Assembly (NCBI GenBank): GCA_017550745.1
Contig: JAFZOG010000075.1
Coordinates: 1 to 49,192, forward strand
Direction of reading: 5' to 3'
DNA length: 49,192 nucleotides
Origin: Clostridia bacterium
GTDB taxonomy: Bacteria > Bacillota > Clostridia > Christensenellales > Aristaeellaceae
The translations under genes and the position numbers were made by a program. Below are positions 1 through 6,613 of the stretch, one piece after another. The notes below the pieces were generated by a model. The model searched no databases. It was not told the DNA's origin and saw only the letters and a list, made by a program, of their open reading frames with translations. Within the stretch, counting starts at the first letter, position 1. Every line of letters begins with the position of its first letter.

Positions 1-511
1 AGATCGTTTTCAGGTCATTGGCGAATGCTTTACGGTCCTTGTCCGACACATATTTCAGCGTGTTGCGTACCTGGTGGACAATACAGCGCTGGTATTCAGT
101 CTGAGGATACGCGGCAGCAATAGCATCCTTAATCCCGGTCAAGCCGTCTGCACAAAGAATCAGGATATCCTTAACACCCCGGTTGCGAAGCTCATTCAGC
201 ACTGACAGCCAGTACTTTGCGCTTTCATTCTCTCCGACCTGGATGGACAGCACCTCCTTCCTGCCCTCGCAGTTGATTCCCAGGATGACGTATGCTGCCA
301 GCTTCCGGATCACGTTGTTGTCACGAACCGAATAGTGGATGGCGTCAATGAACACCACGGGATAGATTTCGCTCAAGGGCCTTTTCTGCCACTCTTCGAT
401 CTGGGGCAGGAGCTTGTCCGTCACGTCCGAGATGAAGCCCTCTGACGCCTCAAACCCGTAGATATCCATGAGCGTGTCAGATATCTGCCGGGTGGTCATC
501 CCTTTCGCATA
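1..511 (-). mobile_element. IS256-family transposase, fragment open at the window edge and truncated at its N-terminal side
   Basis: Read on the minus strand this stretch is one open frame encoding the middle of an IS256/mutator-type DDE transposase. It starts at Y-A-K-G-M-T-T-R-Q-I (511 downward), a conserved stretch that normally lies about 90-100 residues into the protein, and includes VVFIDAIHYSVRD, which carries the first catalytic Asp, and ILILCADGLTGIKDAI, which carries the second. The frame runs off the window at base 1. The N-terminal DNA-binding part is missing: homology stops abruptly at about 512-516, where a phage lysin reading on the opposite strand begins. No terminal inverted repeat is visible at the break. 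This is therefore either a decayed IS copy joined to a prophage by deletion, or an assembly joint at a repeated element. Family assignment is firm; the state of the element is inferred. Confidence 0.88.
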
Positions 512-516
512 CCATT

Positions 517-1101
517 TGGAACGAGTACGTGACCGGGCGCTGCGAGCTGAAGAACGGCGTCCGTGCCGACGGCGCGGCGATGCTGCCGGGCGATCCCGTG
601 TTCAAGCGCCGCACGGAGAATGGGAAAGTCAACCGGCACCACATCGGGTACTTCGTGGGCGGCGACACCGTGATCGAGGCCAAGGGGACACAGTCCGGCG
701 TGGTGACCAGCAAGCTGTCCTCCTGGCATGAAACAGCCCATTGGCTAAACGTGGAATACGAAGGGGGTAAGGTTTTCGTGGACTATCCGACCTTGAAACG
801 GGGCAGCACCGGCGAGGCCGTGCGGCGGCTCCAGGAGCTTTTGAACGAAAAGGGAATCACAGCGGAGCCGCTTGTGGTGGATGGCAAGTTTGGAGCGAAG
901 ACCGAGAACGCAGTTGTGCTGTTCCAGGCCGCCAATGACTTGACGCCGGACGGCGTGTGCGGCCAGGCCACCTGGACAGCGCTGACCGGGGAAACGCCGC
1001 CCGCTGTGGATACCGTGACCATCATCCGGGATGAGCTGGCCCAGCAGCGCCGCAAGCTGGAAGAGGTCACCGCCTGGATCAACGCAAGGCTGGAGGTGTG
1101 A
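517..1101 (+). pseudogene. Truncated phage endolysin: end of an NlpC/P60-like amidase domain plus a peptidoglycan-binding domain
   Basis: The recognisable product begins at W-N-E-Y-V (517). A GTG at 529 could serve as a start, but the catalytic first half (Cys nucleophile region) is absent. About residues 1-80 resemble the tail of an NlpC/P60 cell-wall hydrolase, with HHIGYFVGGDTVIEAKGTQS. Residues about 85-150 form a classic PG_binding_1 repeat (TLKRGSTGEAVRRLQELL, then VDGKFGAKTENAVVLFQ and DGVCGQATWTAL). The C-terminus is a short helix. The holin follows 3 bases downstream, the usual lysis-cassette order. In an intact phage the protein would cut peptidoglycan during lysis; here the catalytic domain has been cut off at the junction with the IS256 fragment. 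The remaining reading frame could at most make a wall-binding fragment. Confidence 0.8.
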
Positions 1102-1104
1102 GCT

Positions 1105-1563
1105 ATGTGGAAAAGAATCATTGAGTTCGTGTCCGCTGCCGCCGGGGTCGTGCTGTCATTCTTCACGGGCATGCCTCCCATCATTTGGGTGTTGATCGCA
1201 GTTATGACCCTGGACTATATCACCGGGATCGCGTGCGGCTTCGCTGGCGTATCGCCGAAGACACCGACCGGCGGCCTGTCCAGCGCCACGGCCTTTCGGG
1301 GCTTGCTTAAAAAAATATTGATCCTGGTGGTGGTGGGCCTGGCTGCCCTGGTGGACTACGCCATCGCCATCAGCGCAGGGATTGAGATGGCGGCGGTCAC
1401 GGGCGCGTGCTGTCAGTGGTTCATCGCCAGCGAGGGGCTTTCCATCCTGGAGAATGCTGCGGCGGTCGGCATCCCCATTCCCAAGGCCCTGACCCGTGTT
1501 TTGGAAGTCATGCGCGAGAAGGGCGAGGATCGTTCCGGCGTTGACGCGCCGCAGGAGAAATGA
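1105..1563 (+). CDS. Phage holin, holin_4/TcdE-like family
   Basis: 152 residues. A short N-terminal helix is followed by hydrophobic segments at about 12-45 (AAAGVVLSFFTGMPPIIW..LIAVMTLDYITGI), 70-90 (KKILILVVVGLAALVDYAIA) and 95-118. The D-Y-I-T-G motif in the first hairpin and the Gly/Ser/Thr-rich loop before the second segment are typical of the phage_holin_4_1 (toxin secretion/phage lysis) family. The C-terminus is charged, as in holins. GGAGGTG lies about 10 bases before the ATG, inside the end of the lysin gene, so the two are probably translated together. The expected role is to make membrane lesions that release the endolysin. It looks intact although its partner lysin is truncated. 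Confidence 0.88.
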   Translation: MWKRIIEFVSAAAGVVLSFFTGMPPIIWVLIAVMTLDYITGIACGFAGVSPKTPTGGLSSATAFRGLLKKILILVVVGLAALVDYAIAISAGIEMAAVTGACCQWFIASEGLSILENAAAVGIPIPKALTRVLEVMREKGEDRSGVDAPQEK

Positions 1564-1597
1564 TATACTGTCCCCAAAAAGCAGGGAGGGAATCTCA

Positions 1598-1858
1598 ATG
1601 CAAAACAAGGAACAGGAACAGGCCAGCGTACCTTACTTTATCCATGAAGGGCAGATGGCGCGAATGGAGAGAATCATCCGCATTCTGGCGATCATCCTGG
1701 CGGCATTGATGATTGTGACCGTCGGGCTGTTTATCGTGAATAATGTAATTTGGATGCGCTACACCGATGCCCAGGTACAACTGGTCCGCACGGAGGTGTC
1801 CAATGACGGAGTACACCAACAGCCAGATCAAGACCTTAATCTTGGAGAGGGTGCATGA
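1598..1858 (+). CDS. Small phage-encoded membrane protein, function unknown
   Basis: 86 residues starting at the ATG that follows GCAGGGAGGG. An earlier in-frame start exists but lies inside the holin gene without a ribosome binding site. Residues 1-25 are polar with a YFIHEGQMARMERI stretch. One membrane segment spans about 27-52 (IIRILAIILAALMIVTVGLFIV), and a short polar tail follows. Similar one-span proteins sit behind holins in many Clostridia prophages, so a spanin-like or lysis-accessory role is possible, but nothing in the sequence proves it. Its 3' end overlaps the next gene by 56 bases in another frame. Confidence 0.7.
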   Translation: MQNKEQEQASVPYFIHEGQMARMERIIRILAIILAALMIVTVGLFIVNNVIWMRYTDAQVQLVRTEVSNDGVHQQPDQDLNLGEGA

Positions 1859-2006
1859 CAAGCGCCACCGGCTGATCCTGTATAACCGCTATGTGAACGG
1901 GGAAACCTTCGAGCGCCTGGCAGAAGACTACGGCTTGTCCTCCAAGCAGATCAGCAGGATCATCCACAAATACGATCACGCTCTCTTTCATGACCTTCCC
2001 GGTTGA
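1803..2006 (+). CDS. Small helix-turn-helix protein, sigma-70 region-4-like
   Basis: 67 residues. ATG 1803 is chosen because GGAGG stands at 1792-1796, inside the 3' end of the preceding gene. Residues about 14-60 read as a DNA-binding tri-helix: RHRLILYNRYVNGETFERLA then EDYGLSSKQISRIIHKY. This matches the region-4 type helix-turn-helix of sigma factors and of phage late-gene activators. It may control transcription of the late genes, but no target site can be identified here. The stop codon lies inside a terminator hairpin (1992-2029), which would end transcription of the lysis group. Confidence 0.72.
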   Translation: MTEYTNSQIKTLILERVHDKRHRLILYNRYVNGETFERLAEDYGLSSKQISRIIHKYDHALFHDLPG

Positions 2007-2029
2007 ACGCCGGGGAGGTCTTTTTTTTT
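1992..2029 (+). terminator. Rho-independent terminator after the phage lysis genes
   Basis: The arms GACCTTCCCGG (1992-2002) and CCGGGGAGGTC (2010-2020) pair, with one G-U, around a short loop. Nine T follow (2021-2029). The stem overlaps the stop codon of the helix-turn-helix gene. Confidence 0.85.
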
Positions 2030-2133
2030 GTGTCCAAAAAGTGTCCGATTCCCTTCCTTCATCTGTCCCGTCCGCGGCATCGCGGGCGGGCTTTTTTATT
2101 GCGACAATATACGCAGCAAGGAGGAACTGCGCC

Positions 2134-2511
2134 GTGTGGAGGTATGCGAATCCAAACCCCAAGGGAAAGGAGACCGGGGACTGCGTGATCCGCGCCATCT
2201 CCCTGGCAACGGACAAAAGCTGGTATCAGGTCTATGACGAGCTTTCTTCTTTGGGCCGTGCCGAGTGCGACATGATGAGCACGAACGCCACCTGGGGCCT
2301 GTACCTGTATCGCCTGGGCTTCGAGCCGTTCTTAATCCCCGATGCCTGTCCCGCGTGCGTCACCGTCCGGGCATTCTGCCGGATGTTTCCCCGAGGCACA
2401 TACATCATCGGAACCGGGAATCATGCCGTCGCCGTGATCGACGGCGACTACTACGATTCCTGGGATAGCGGCGGCACCGTTCCATCATACTTCTGGAAAA
2501 TCAAAAATTGA
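2134..2511 (+). CDS. Phage papain-like cysteine-peptidase-fold protein
   Basis: 125 residues. The start is the GTG at 2134 because AAGGAGG precedes it by about 9 bases; the longer in-frame extension runs through the terminator at 1992-2029. The layout fits a papain-like fold: Cys in KETGDCVIRAISLATDKSW (about residues 13-30), His in YIIGTGNHAVAVIDG (about 95-108), and an Asp in DYYDSWDSGG shortly after. The spacing of Cys, His and Asp and the small size resemble the peptidase_C39-like proteins found among late genes of gut Bacillota phages. Such proteins may trim phage or cell-wall proteins; the substrate is unknown. The catalytic triad is inferred from pattern only. Confidence 0.6.
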   Translation: MWRYANPNPKGKETGDCVIRAISLATDKSWYQVYDELSSLGRAECDMMSTNATWGLYLYRLGFEPFLIPDACPACVTVRAFCRMFPRGTYIIGTGNHAVAVIDGDYYDSWDSGGTVPSYFWKIKN

Positions 2512-2527
2512 ATGGAGGGCGTTTCTC

Positions 2528-3061
2528 ATGGCTGGCTATGACAATTTCCCCACATACAATCCTTACCCCGCGTATCAGAACAATAGCTACCAGCAGCAGT
2601 ACTCCCAAGCGGGAGCGATGCAGAATCCCTACCAGACACAACCCCAGAGCTATGCTGCCCAGCAGCAGCCCGTGGGCATTGTTTGGGTTGACGGCGAGGT
2701 TGGCGCGAAGGCATATCAGCTCCCCGCGGGCTGGCCTGTGAACGCGCCCATGCCGCTTTGGGACACCAACGATACCATCATCTATCTCAAGTCTACTAAC
2801 CAGATGGGGATGCCGAATCCGATCCAGAAGGTGCGCTACACCATGGAGGAGCAGCCCCGTATCGCGCCCGCGATGCAGTCCAATCAGGCGATGCTGCCCG
2901 GCAGCGGCAGCTATCAGGAGGCCCAGCAGACACACCAGGACATGAGCCAGTATGTCCGGCGTGACGAGCTGGAGCAGATGAAGGACGAGCTCAAGGGCGC
3001 CATCTCCGCTCTCGGGGCGGAACAGAAGGGGGCGCGGACAAATGGGAAATCCTCTGTTTAA
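2528..3061 (+). CDS. Phage-associated protein with Gln/Tyr/Pro-rich N-terminus, function unknown
   Basis: 177 residues, start supported by GGAGGG 8-13 bases upstream. Residues 1-48 are low-complexity and rich in Tyr, Gln, Asn and Pro (YNPYPAYQNNSYQQQYSQ). Residues about 49-90 form a compact beta-rich module, GIVWVDGEVGAKAYQLPAGW then DTNDTIIYLKSTNQMG, seen in many phage late-gene clusters of gut Bacillota next to holins. A charged helix with a coiled-coil look (RRDELEQMKDELKGAISAL) occupies about 140-165. A structural or virion-associated role is plausible. It overlaps the next gene by 20 bases, so the two are likely translated together. Confidence 0.65.
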   Translation: MAGYDNFPTYNPYPAYQNNSYQQQYSQAGAMQNPYQTQPQSYAAQQQPVGIVWVDGEVGAKAYQLPAGWPVNAPMPLWDTNDTIIYLKSTNQMGMPNPIQKVRYTMEEQPRIAPAMQSNQAMLPGSGSYQEAQQTHQDMSQYVRRDELEQMKDELKGAISALGAEQKGARTNGKSSV

Positions 3062-3308
3062 GCAGCTTTACGGAGACCAGCCCGCGCCAACCCAGCATAG
3101 CCAGCAGCCTGTGGACATGCGGCAAGCAATGACCGAGCTACAGGCCCACCCTGCCCAGCTCATCCGTCAGGCTGGGTTTACGGTGCCGGACGAGATCGCC
3201 GGGAATCCCCAGGCTGCGGCTATGCACATCATCCAGTCCGGGCAAGTGAAAAGCCCCATCCTCCAGCGGCTCCAGCCCATGCTGAATATGCTCTTGGGGC
3301 GGCGCTGA
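3042..3308 (+). CDS. Small phage-associated helical protein, function unknown
   Basis: 88 residues, ATG overlapping the end of the previous gene by 20 bases with AAGGGG just upstream. It is predicted mostly helical with Gln/Pro-rich surface (QLYGDQPAPTQHSQQPVDMR), then HPAQLIRQAGFTVPDEI and PQAAAMHIIQSGQVKSPIL. The constant pairing with the upstream GIVWVDGE protein in similar phage loci is remembered context, not proof. No catalytic motif is visible. Confidence 0.6.
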   Translation: MGNPLFKQLYGDQPAPTQHSQQPVDMRQAMTELQAHPAQLIRQAGFTVPDEIAGNPQAAAMHIIQSGQVKSPILQRLQPMLNMLLGRR

Positions 3309-3372
3309 TCCAGGCAAACAATCCGCTCAGTGCGCAGGGGCGGCTTGTAATAAAAGAAAGGAATCTAAGACT

Positions 3373-4277
3373 ATGACGAGTGAAGGCTCTAATATGTATA
3401 TGCCCGTGGCTCCCGCTTATGGCTATGGCAACAATGGCGGCGGCTTTGGCTTCGGCGATGGGAACGGCTGGTGGATCATTCTGCTGCTCCTGCTTGCCGG
3501 GAACGGCATGTGGGGCGGCTTCGGCGGCGGCGGTATGTGGCCCATGATGATGGGCGGAATGGGCGGCGGCTGGGAGCTCTATCCCTGGCTGAACAATTCC
3601 CAGCACATCTCGGACGGCTTTGCGACCAGAATCTCCAGACCAGTATCGGCGCTTTGCAGAACAGCGTCACTTCCGGTTTCGGGGACGTGCAGACCAGCCT
3701 GTGTTCCGGTTTCGCTGGCGTGAACGCCGGAATCGCGAATGGTTTCGCCCAGGCGGAGATCGCCAACAACGCCCGCCAGATCGCCAACCTGGAACGTTCC
3801 TTCGCCGCTCAGACTGCAGCGACCGCCGGAACCTCCGCCATCCAGGCGCAGCTGGCCCAGTGCTGCTGCGACAACCGGGCGGCGACGGCTGATCTGAAGT
3901 ACACCGTGGCGACCGAGAACTGCGCAGACCGCACCGCTGCCGCGCAGAATACCCGCGACATCATCGACGCCCAGACCCGCGGCACCCAGGCCATCCTGGA
4001 CAAGCTGTGCGCTTTGGAACTGGACGGCGTGAAAGGCCAGCTGGCCCAGGCGCAGCGCGAGAACGTGGGCTTGCAGAACCAGCTGAACATGGCTGCTCTC
4101 CGAGAATCCCAGACCGCGCAGAATGCATTCATCTCCCAGGGCTTTGCCAACGAGGTTGACGCGCTGTACAACCGGCTGAACAACTGCCCCGTGCCGACCA
4201 CTCCCGTCTATGGCCGAACGCCGATCTTCACCTGCAACAACGGCGGCTGCGGCTGCAACGGCGGCTTCGCCGCTTAA
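3373..4277 (+). pseudogene. Gly-rich phage protein with helical tail, split by a one-base frameshift near 3619
   Basis: Translation starts at ATG 3373 after AAGAAAGG. The first frame gives a Gly/Tyr/Trp/Met-rich membrane-like segment (NGWWIILLLLLAGNGMWGG, then GGGMWPMMMGGMGGG) and ends correctly as LYPWLNNSQHISDGF. The remainder of that frame is nonsense and stops at 3723. The continuation lies in another frame: CDQNLQTSIGALQNSVTSGF, then a long Ala/Gln-rich helical region, and a Cys/Gly-rich end (TCNNGGCGCNGGFAA) stopping at 4277. Restoring one T in the GGCTTTGCG stretch (about 3617-3620) joins the two parts. A clean one-base loss in a T run suggests mutation or a sequencing error. No canonical slippery heptamer is present, so programmed frameshifting is less likely. 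The repaired product would have about 301 residues. Confidence 0.75.
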
Positions 4278-4289
4278 GGAGGCTTAACC

Positions 4290-4763
4290 ATGGCTGAGTA
4301 TGTTTATAACCCGGTGCAGACCGTTCTTCCGAATCAGAACGTACTGCTGCAGGACAGTATTCCTTGCAATCGGGGCTATGTGCTTCACCGTAACGGCTCC
4401 GGCATCCTTACTCTCCGTGGCTGCGTCAATGGTACCGGGTGCTTCGCCCGGTACCAGGTGACCTTTAACGGGAATATCGCGGTTCCGTCTGATGGGACGG
4501 TCGGGCCGATCTCCGTTTCCCTGGCGATCGACGGGGAGCCGATCCAGACCAGCAAGGCGATCTTTACCCCTGCGGCAGTCGCGGACAATCCCCCCACCGA
4601 CAACAACTTCGGCAACGTCACCAGCACGGCGATCATCACCGTTCCCCGCGGCTGCTGCACGACCATCGCCGTGGAAAACACATCCGCCGGCCTGACCGCT
4701 GCGGATCCGGCTCCCGCGATCCTCGTAAAGAATGCCAACCTGACCGTGACCCGCATCGCCTGA
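4290..4763 (+). CDS. Phage beta-sandwich protein (TNF/C1q-like or head-fibre-like), function unknown
   Basis: 157 residues, preceded by AAGGAGG 8 bases before ATG. The sequence alternates short beta strands: NVLLQDSIPCNRGYVLHR, GSGILTLRGCVNGTGCFARY, GTVGPISVSLAIDGEPIQTS, STAIITVPRGCCTTIAVENT and a final ILVKNANLTVTRIA. Regular strands with small Gly/Thr turns resemble C1q/TNF-like or BclA-tail-like surface trimers. In phages such proteins often decorate heads or tails. Four Cys residues may pair. It lies in the same plus-strand train as the preceding genes with a 12-base gap. Fold is inferred by pattern, function is not known. Confidence 0.6.
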   Translation: MAEYVYNPVQTVLPNQNVLLQDSIPCNRGYVLHRNGSGILTLRGCVNGTGCFARYQVTFNGNIAVPSDGTVGPISVSLAIDGEPIQTSKAIFTPAAVADNPPTDNNFGNVTSTAIITVPRGCCTTIAVENTSAGLTAADPAPAILVKNANLTVTRIA

Positions 4764-4779
4764 AAGGAGGAGATCAGCA

Positions 4780-5121
4780 ATGTCTGAACGTTACGAGCAT
4801 TTGGAGAAAGCTCTTTGCAAGGAGCTTGAAAAGCTGGACAAGAAATACAGCGCCGACGTGGAAATGACCGAGCAGGACGCGGAACGCGCCGACCGTTTGT
4901 ATCATGCCCTGAAAAGCGCCGAGACTTATCACGCCATGAAGGACGCGGGCGAGGAAGGCGAGGAGTATAGCCGGTCCTACCGTGGCCCGCGTGGCGGCGG
5001 TTCCTATGCGCGGGGCCGCAGCCCCTACACCGGACGCTATGTGTCCAGGGAAATGGGCGACGGCTATTCCGGGCATTATCCCATGGACTACATCGACCCG
5101 TACTGGGATCGCCGGTATTGA
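4780..5121 (+). CDS. Small phage-associated charged protein, function unknown
   Basis: 113 residues with AAAGGAGG 9-16 bases before ATG. Residues 1-60 form a strongly charged helix (EHLEKALCKELEKLDKKYSA, then EQDAERADRLYHALKSAETY). Residues 61-113 are Arg/Gly/Tyr-rich and probably disordered (SRSYRGPRGGGSYARGRSPY, then SGHYPMDYIDPYWDRRY). The basic, aromatic tail could bind nucleic acid or a structural partner. It is the last gene of the phage-derived block before the tRNA gene. Confidence 0.65.
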   Translation: MSERYEHLEKALCKELEKLDKKYSADVEMTEQDAERADRLYHALKSAETYHAMKDAGEEGEEYSRSYRGPRGGGSYARGRSPYTGRYVSREMGDGYSGHYPMDYIDPYWDRRY

Positions 5122-5124
5122 GCC

Positions 5125-5169
5125 TGTGTCCACTTTTGTGTCCAGATACATCTAAATAATCTGTGTCCA
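5125..5169. repeat. Cluster of TGTGTCCA octamers at the right end of the phage block
   Basis: TGTGTCCA occurs at 5125-5132, 5137-5144 and 5162-5169, all in the same orientation, and a fourth copy lies at 2029-2036 immediately after the phage terminator. The right-hand cluster sits between the last phage gene and the tRNA-Val terminator. Such iterated short sites could be recombinase arm sites or residues of past insertions. Function is not shown. Confidence 0.4.
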
Positions 5170-5193
5170 GTTTAATAAACCTGGAAACAAAAA

Positions 5194-5227
5194 CCCCGGA
5201 AGCCTTGAATTACTTGGCTTTCCGGGG
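5194..5227 (-). terminator. Bidirectional terminator between the phage block and tRNA-Val
   Basis: CCCCGGAAGCC (5194-5204) pairs with GGCTTTCCGGGG (5216-5227), with one bulged base, around an 11-base loop. A T run follows on the minus strand (complement of 5189-5193) and a T-rich stretch on the plus strand. It ends the tRNA transcript and probably also stops phage read-through. Confidence 0.85.
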
Positions 5228-5239
5228 CTTTCTTCTTCA

Positions 5240-5313
5240 TGGGATTAGTAGGGCTCGAACCTATGACCTCCACGATGTCAACGTGGCGCTCTAACCAACT
5301 GAGCTATAATCCC
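5240..5313 (-). tRNA. tRNA-Val, anticodon GAC
   Basis: The minus strand folds as a 74-base cloverleaf: acceptor GGGATTA/TAATCCC, D arm GCTC-AGTTGGTTA-GAGC, anticodon stem CCACG/CGTGG with loop TTGACAT (anticodon GAC, reading GUC), a 5-base variable loop, and T arm with TTCGAGC. The outermost T-stem pair is A-C. CCA is not encoded. A promoter lies at 5331-5359 and a terminator at 5194-5227, so it is a single-gene transcript. Its 3' end points to the phage remnant, the common arrangement when a prophage has integrated into a tRNA. Confidence 0.95.
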
Positions 5314-5330
5314 TTACAAGGAACAGAAGT

Positions 5331-5359
5331 ATTATAGCATATGCAGCCGGAAAATGCAA
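5331..5359 (-). promoter_or_regulatory. Promoter of tRNA-Val
   Basis: On the minus strand, TTGCAT (5354-5359), a 17-base spacer and TATAAT (5331-5336) stand 18 bases before the tRNA. The -10 is perfect. Confidence 0.85.
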
Positions 5360-5398
5360 TAGCAAATTCTCCCGATTGAAAACTTTTCCGGTTACTAC

Positions 5399-5427
5399 TT
5401 GTACAATTCATGAGAATCGTGTATACT
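5399..5427 (+). promoter_or_regulatory. Promoter of the antiporter operon
   Basis: TTGTAC (5399-5404), a 17-base spacer and TATACT (5422-5427). It stands about 105 bases before the first antiporter gene. The leader between them contains a Shine-Dalgarno-like AAAGGAGAAAG at 5439-5449 with no convincing gene. Confidence 0.7.
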
Positions 5428-5531
5428 GAATACCTCTAAAGGAGAAAGCATTTAATTGGTAGGAAAAGGACGCACCGCCATGGTCAGGTGATAGCGGGAC
5501 TTTGAAGAACACGGGAATTGGGGAGAGAAGA

Positions 5532-5996
5532 ATGGCGCTGTTGATTTTTATGTTCTGGGTGGTGCTGAACGGCAGGTGGAGCCTGGAAATCACGTTGATC
5601 GGTGCGGGGGTGACGGCGCTTGCGTTCGTATTTATGTGCGCGGCGTGCGGATGGTCGCTGCGGAAGGAATGGAAATTCTATCAGGTGGGGCCGCGGCTGA
5701 TCATGTACTGCTTCACGGTGATCGGCGAGATCATTAAAGCCAATCTGAAAATGTGCCAGGTGGTGTATTGGGGCGAAGCGGACGCGGTGGTTCGGGTGAT
5801 ACGAACGAAGCTCCAAACGCGGCTGGGGAAAATGGCCCTGGCGAACGCCATCACGCTGACGCCGGGCACCATCACTTTATCGGTGAAGGGTGACGAGCTG
5901 ACCATCCACTGCCTGCGCCCTGAGTTGGCGGAGAAACTGGACGACCTGATCTTTGAAAAAAAGCTGCTGAAAATCGAGGAGGCGCTGCGTGGATAA
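5532..5996 (+). CDS. mnhE: Na+/H+ antiporter subunit E (MnhE/MrpE, MbhA-like)
   Basis: 154 residues from ATG 5532, which follows GGGGAGAGAAG; an upstream in-frame non-ATG start at 5502 is less well placed. The N-terminus holds the family signature of two close membrane spans (LLIFMFWVVLNGRWSLE, then ITLIGAGVTALAFVFM). A further hydrophobic segment spans about residues 48-72 (GPRLIMYCFTVIGEIIKANL). The soluble C-terminal half carries the conserved LANAITLTPGTITLSVKGDEL block. MrpE is a small structural subunit needed for assembly of the multisubunit antiporter in the cytoplasmic membrane. It is the first gene of a tightly packed ten-gene operon and overlaps mnhF by 8 bases. Confidence 0.93.
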   Translation: MALLIFMFWVVLNGRWSLEITLIGAGVTALAFVFMCAACGWSLRKEWKFYQVGPRLIMYCFTVIGEIIKANLKMCQVVYWGEADAVVRVIRTKLQTRLGKMALANAITLTPGTITLSVKGDELTIHCLRPELAEKLDDLIFEKKLLKIEEALRG

Positions 5997-6294
5997 TCTG
6001 TATACGCTGCTTATGCAGGGGGCCCTGATCGTGCTGGGGCTGGGGCTGTTCGTGTGCCTGTACCGCGCGGTGCGCGGGCCGTCCACCTCGGACAGGATCG
6101 TTGCCATTAACATGACGGGCACGTTTACCATCGCCATCATTCTGTTTCTTTCGCTGCTGCTGAAGGAAGGGTATCTCATGGACATTGCCCTGATTTACGC
6201 GATGCTCAGCTTCCTGGCGGTGGTGCTGCTGTGCCGGATCTATATCGGCATTCACCGGGCAAAGAAGGAAAAGGAGGCGCGGAAAGGTGCTTGA
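5989..6294 (+). CDS. mnhF: Na+/H+ antiporter subunit F (MnhF/MrpF, MbhB-like)
   Basis: 101 residues, GTG start preceded by GAGGAGG. Three membrane spans are visible: about 5-26 (YTLLMQGALIVLGLGLFVC), 40-60 and 65-87. The family motif CLYRAVRGPSTSDRIVAINM lies between spans 1 and 2. The C-terminus is Lys/Glu-rich. MrpF is a small integral subunit of the antiporter's membrane core. The gene overlaps its neighbours on both sides (8 bases each), which indicates translational coupling. Confidence 0.93.
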   Translation: MDNLYTLLMQGALIVLGLGLFVCLYRAVRGPSTSDRIVAINMTGTFTIAIILFLSLLLKEGYLMDIALIYAMLSFLAVVLLCRIYIGIHRAKKEKEARKGA

Positions 6295-6613
6295 ATATAT
6301 ACGGCAGGCGGTGTTTGCGTTTCTGCTGCTGGCAGGGCTGGTGATCCAGATCACCGCCGTGATCGGAGTGAACCGCTTTCGGTTTTCCCTGAACCGTCTC
6401 CATCCGGCCGGTATGGCGGATACCCTGGGCTTACTGCTCATGGCGCTGGCGGCGGCGGTGTACGCTGGGTTTGATCCGGTCACGCTGAAAATCTTCTTTA
6501 TCATCCTGTTTTTCTGGATCACCAGCCCGGTTTGCTCCCATCTTCTGGGCCGCCTGATTCGGGAAACGGATGAAAAGCATTATGAAGCGGAGGCGAAAGA
6601 ATGGAAGCCCTGA
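6287..6613 (+). CDS. mnhG: Na+/H+ antiporter subunit G (MnhG/MrpG, MbhC-like)
   Basis: 108 residues, GTG start after AAGGAGG. Spans are near 8-30 (AVFAFLLLAGLVIQITAVIG), 45-65 and 70-90. The MnhG signature region, VNRFRFSLNRLHPAGMADTL, follows span 1 and matches the family F-x-R-x-H-x-x-x-x-x-D/T pattern. Span 3 contains ITSPVCSHLLGR, also family-typical. It completes the E-F-G trio that forms the small-subunit module of Mrp and Mbh complexes. It overlaps the next gene by 13 bases. Confidence 0.92.
   Translation: MLEYIRQAVFAFLLLAGLVIQITAVIGVNRFRFSLNRLHPAGMADTLGLLLMALAAAVYAGFDPVTLKIFFIILFFWITSPVCSHLLGRLIRETDEKHYEAEAKEWKP

Noticed and set aside
3373-4277. Programmed -1 frameshift as explanation for the split phage gene
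   Set aside because: No standard X-XXY-YYZ heptamer and no evident downstream stem; a one-base loss in a T run is simpler. Kept open in the findings.
5456-5491. An 11-codon leader peptide (TTG start after AAAGGAG) before mnhE
   Set aside because: The start is a weak TTG with long spacing and the peptide has no attenuation-like codon run.
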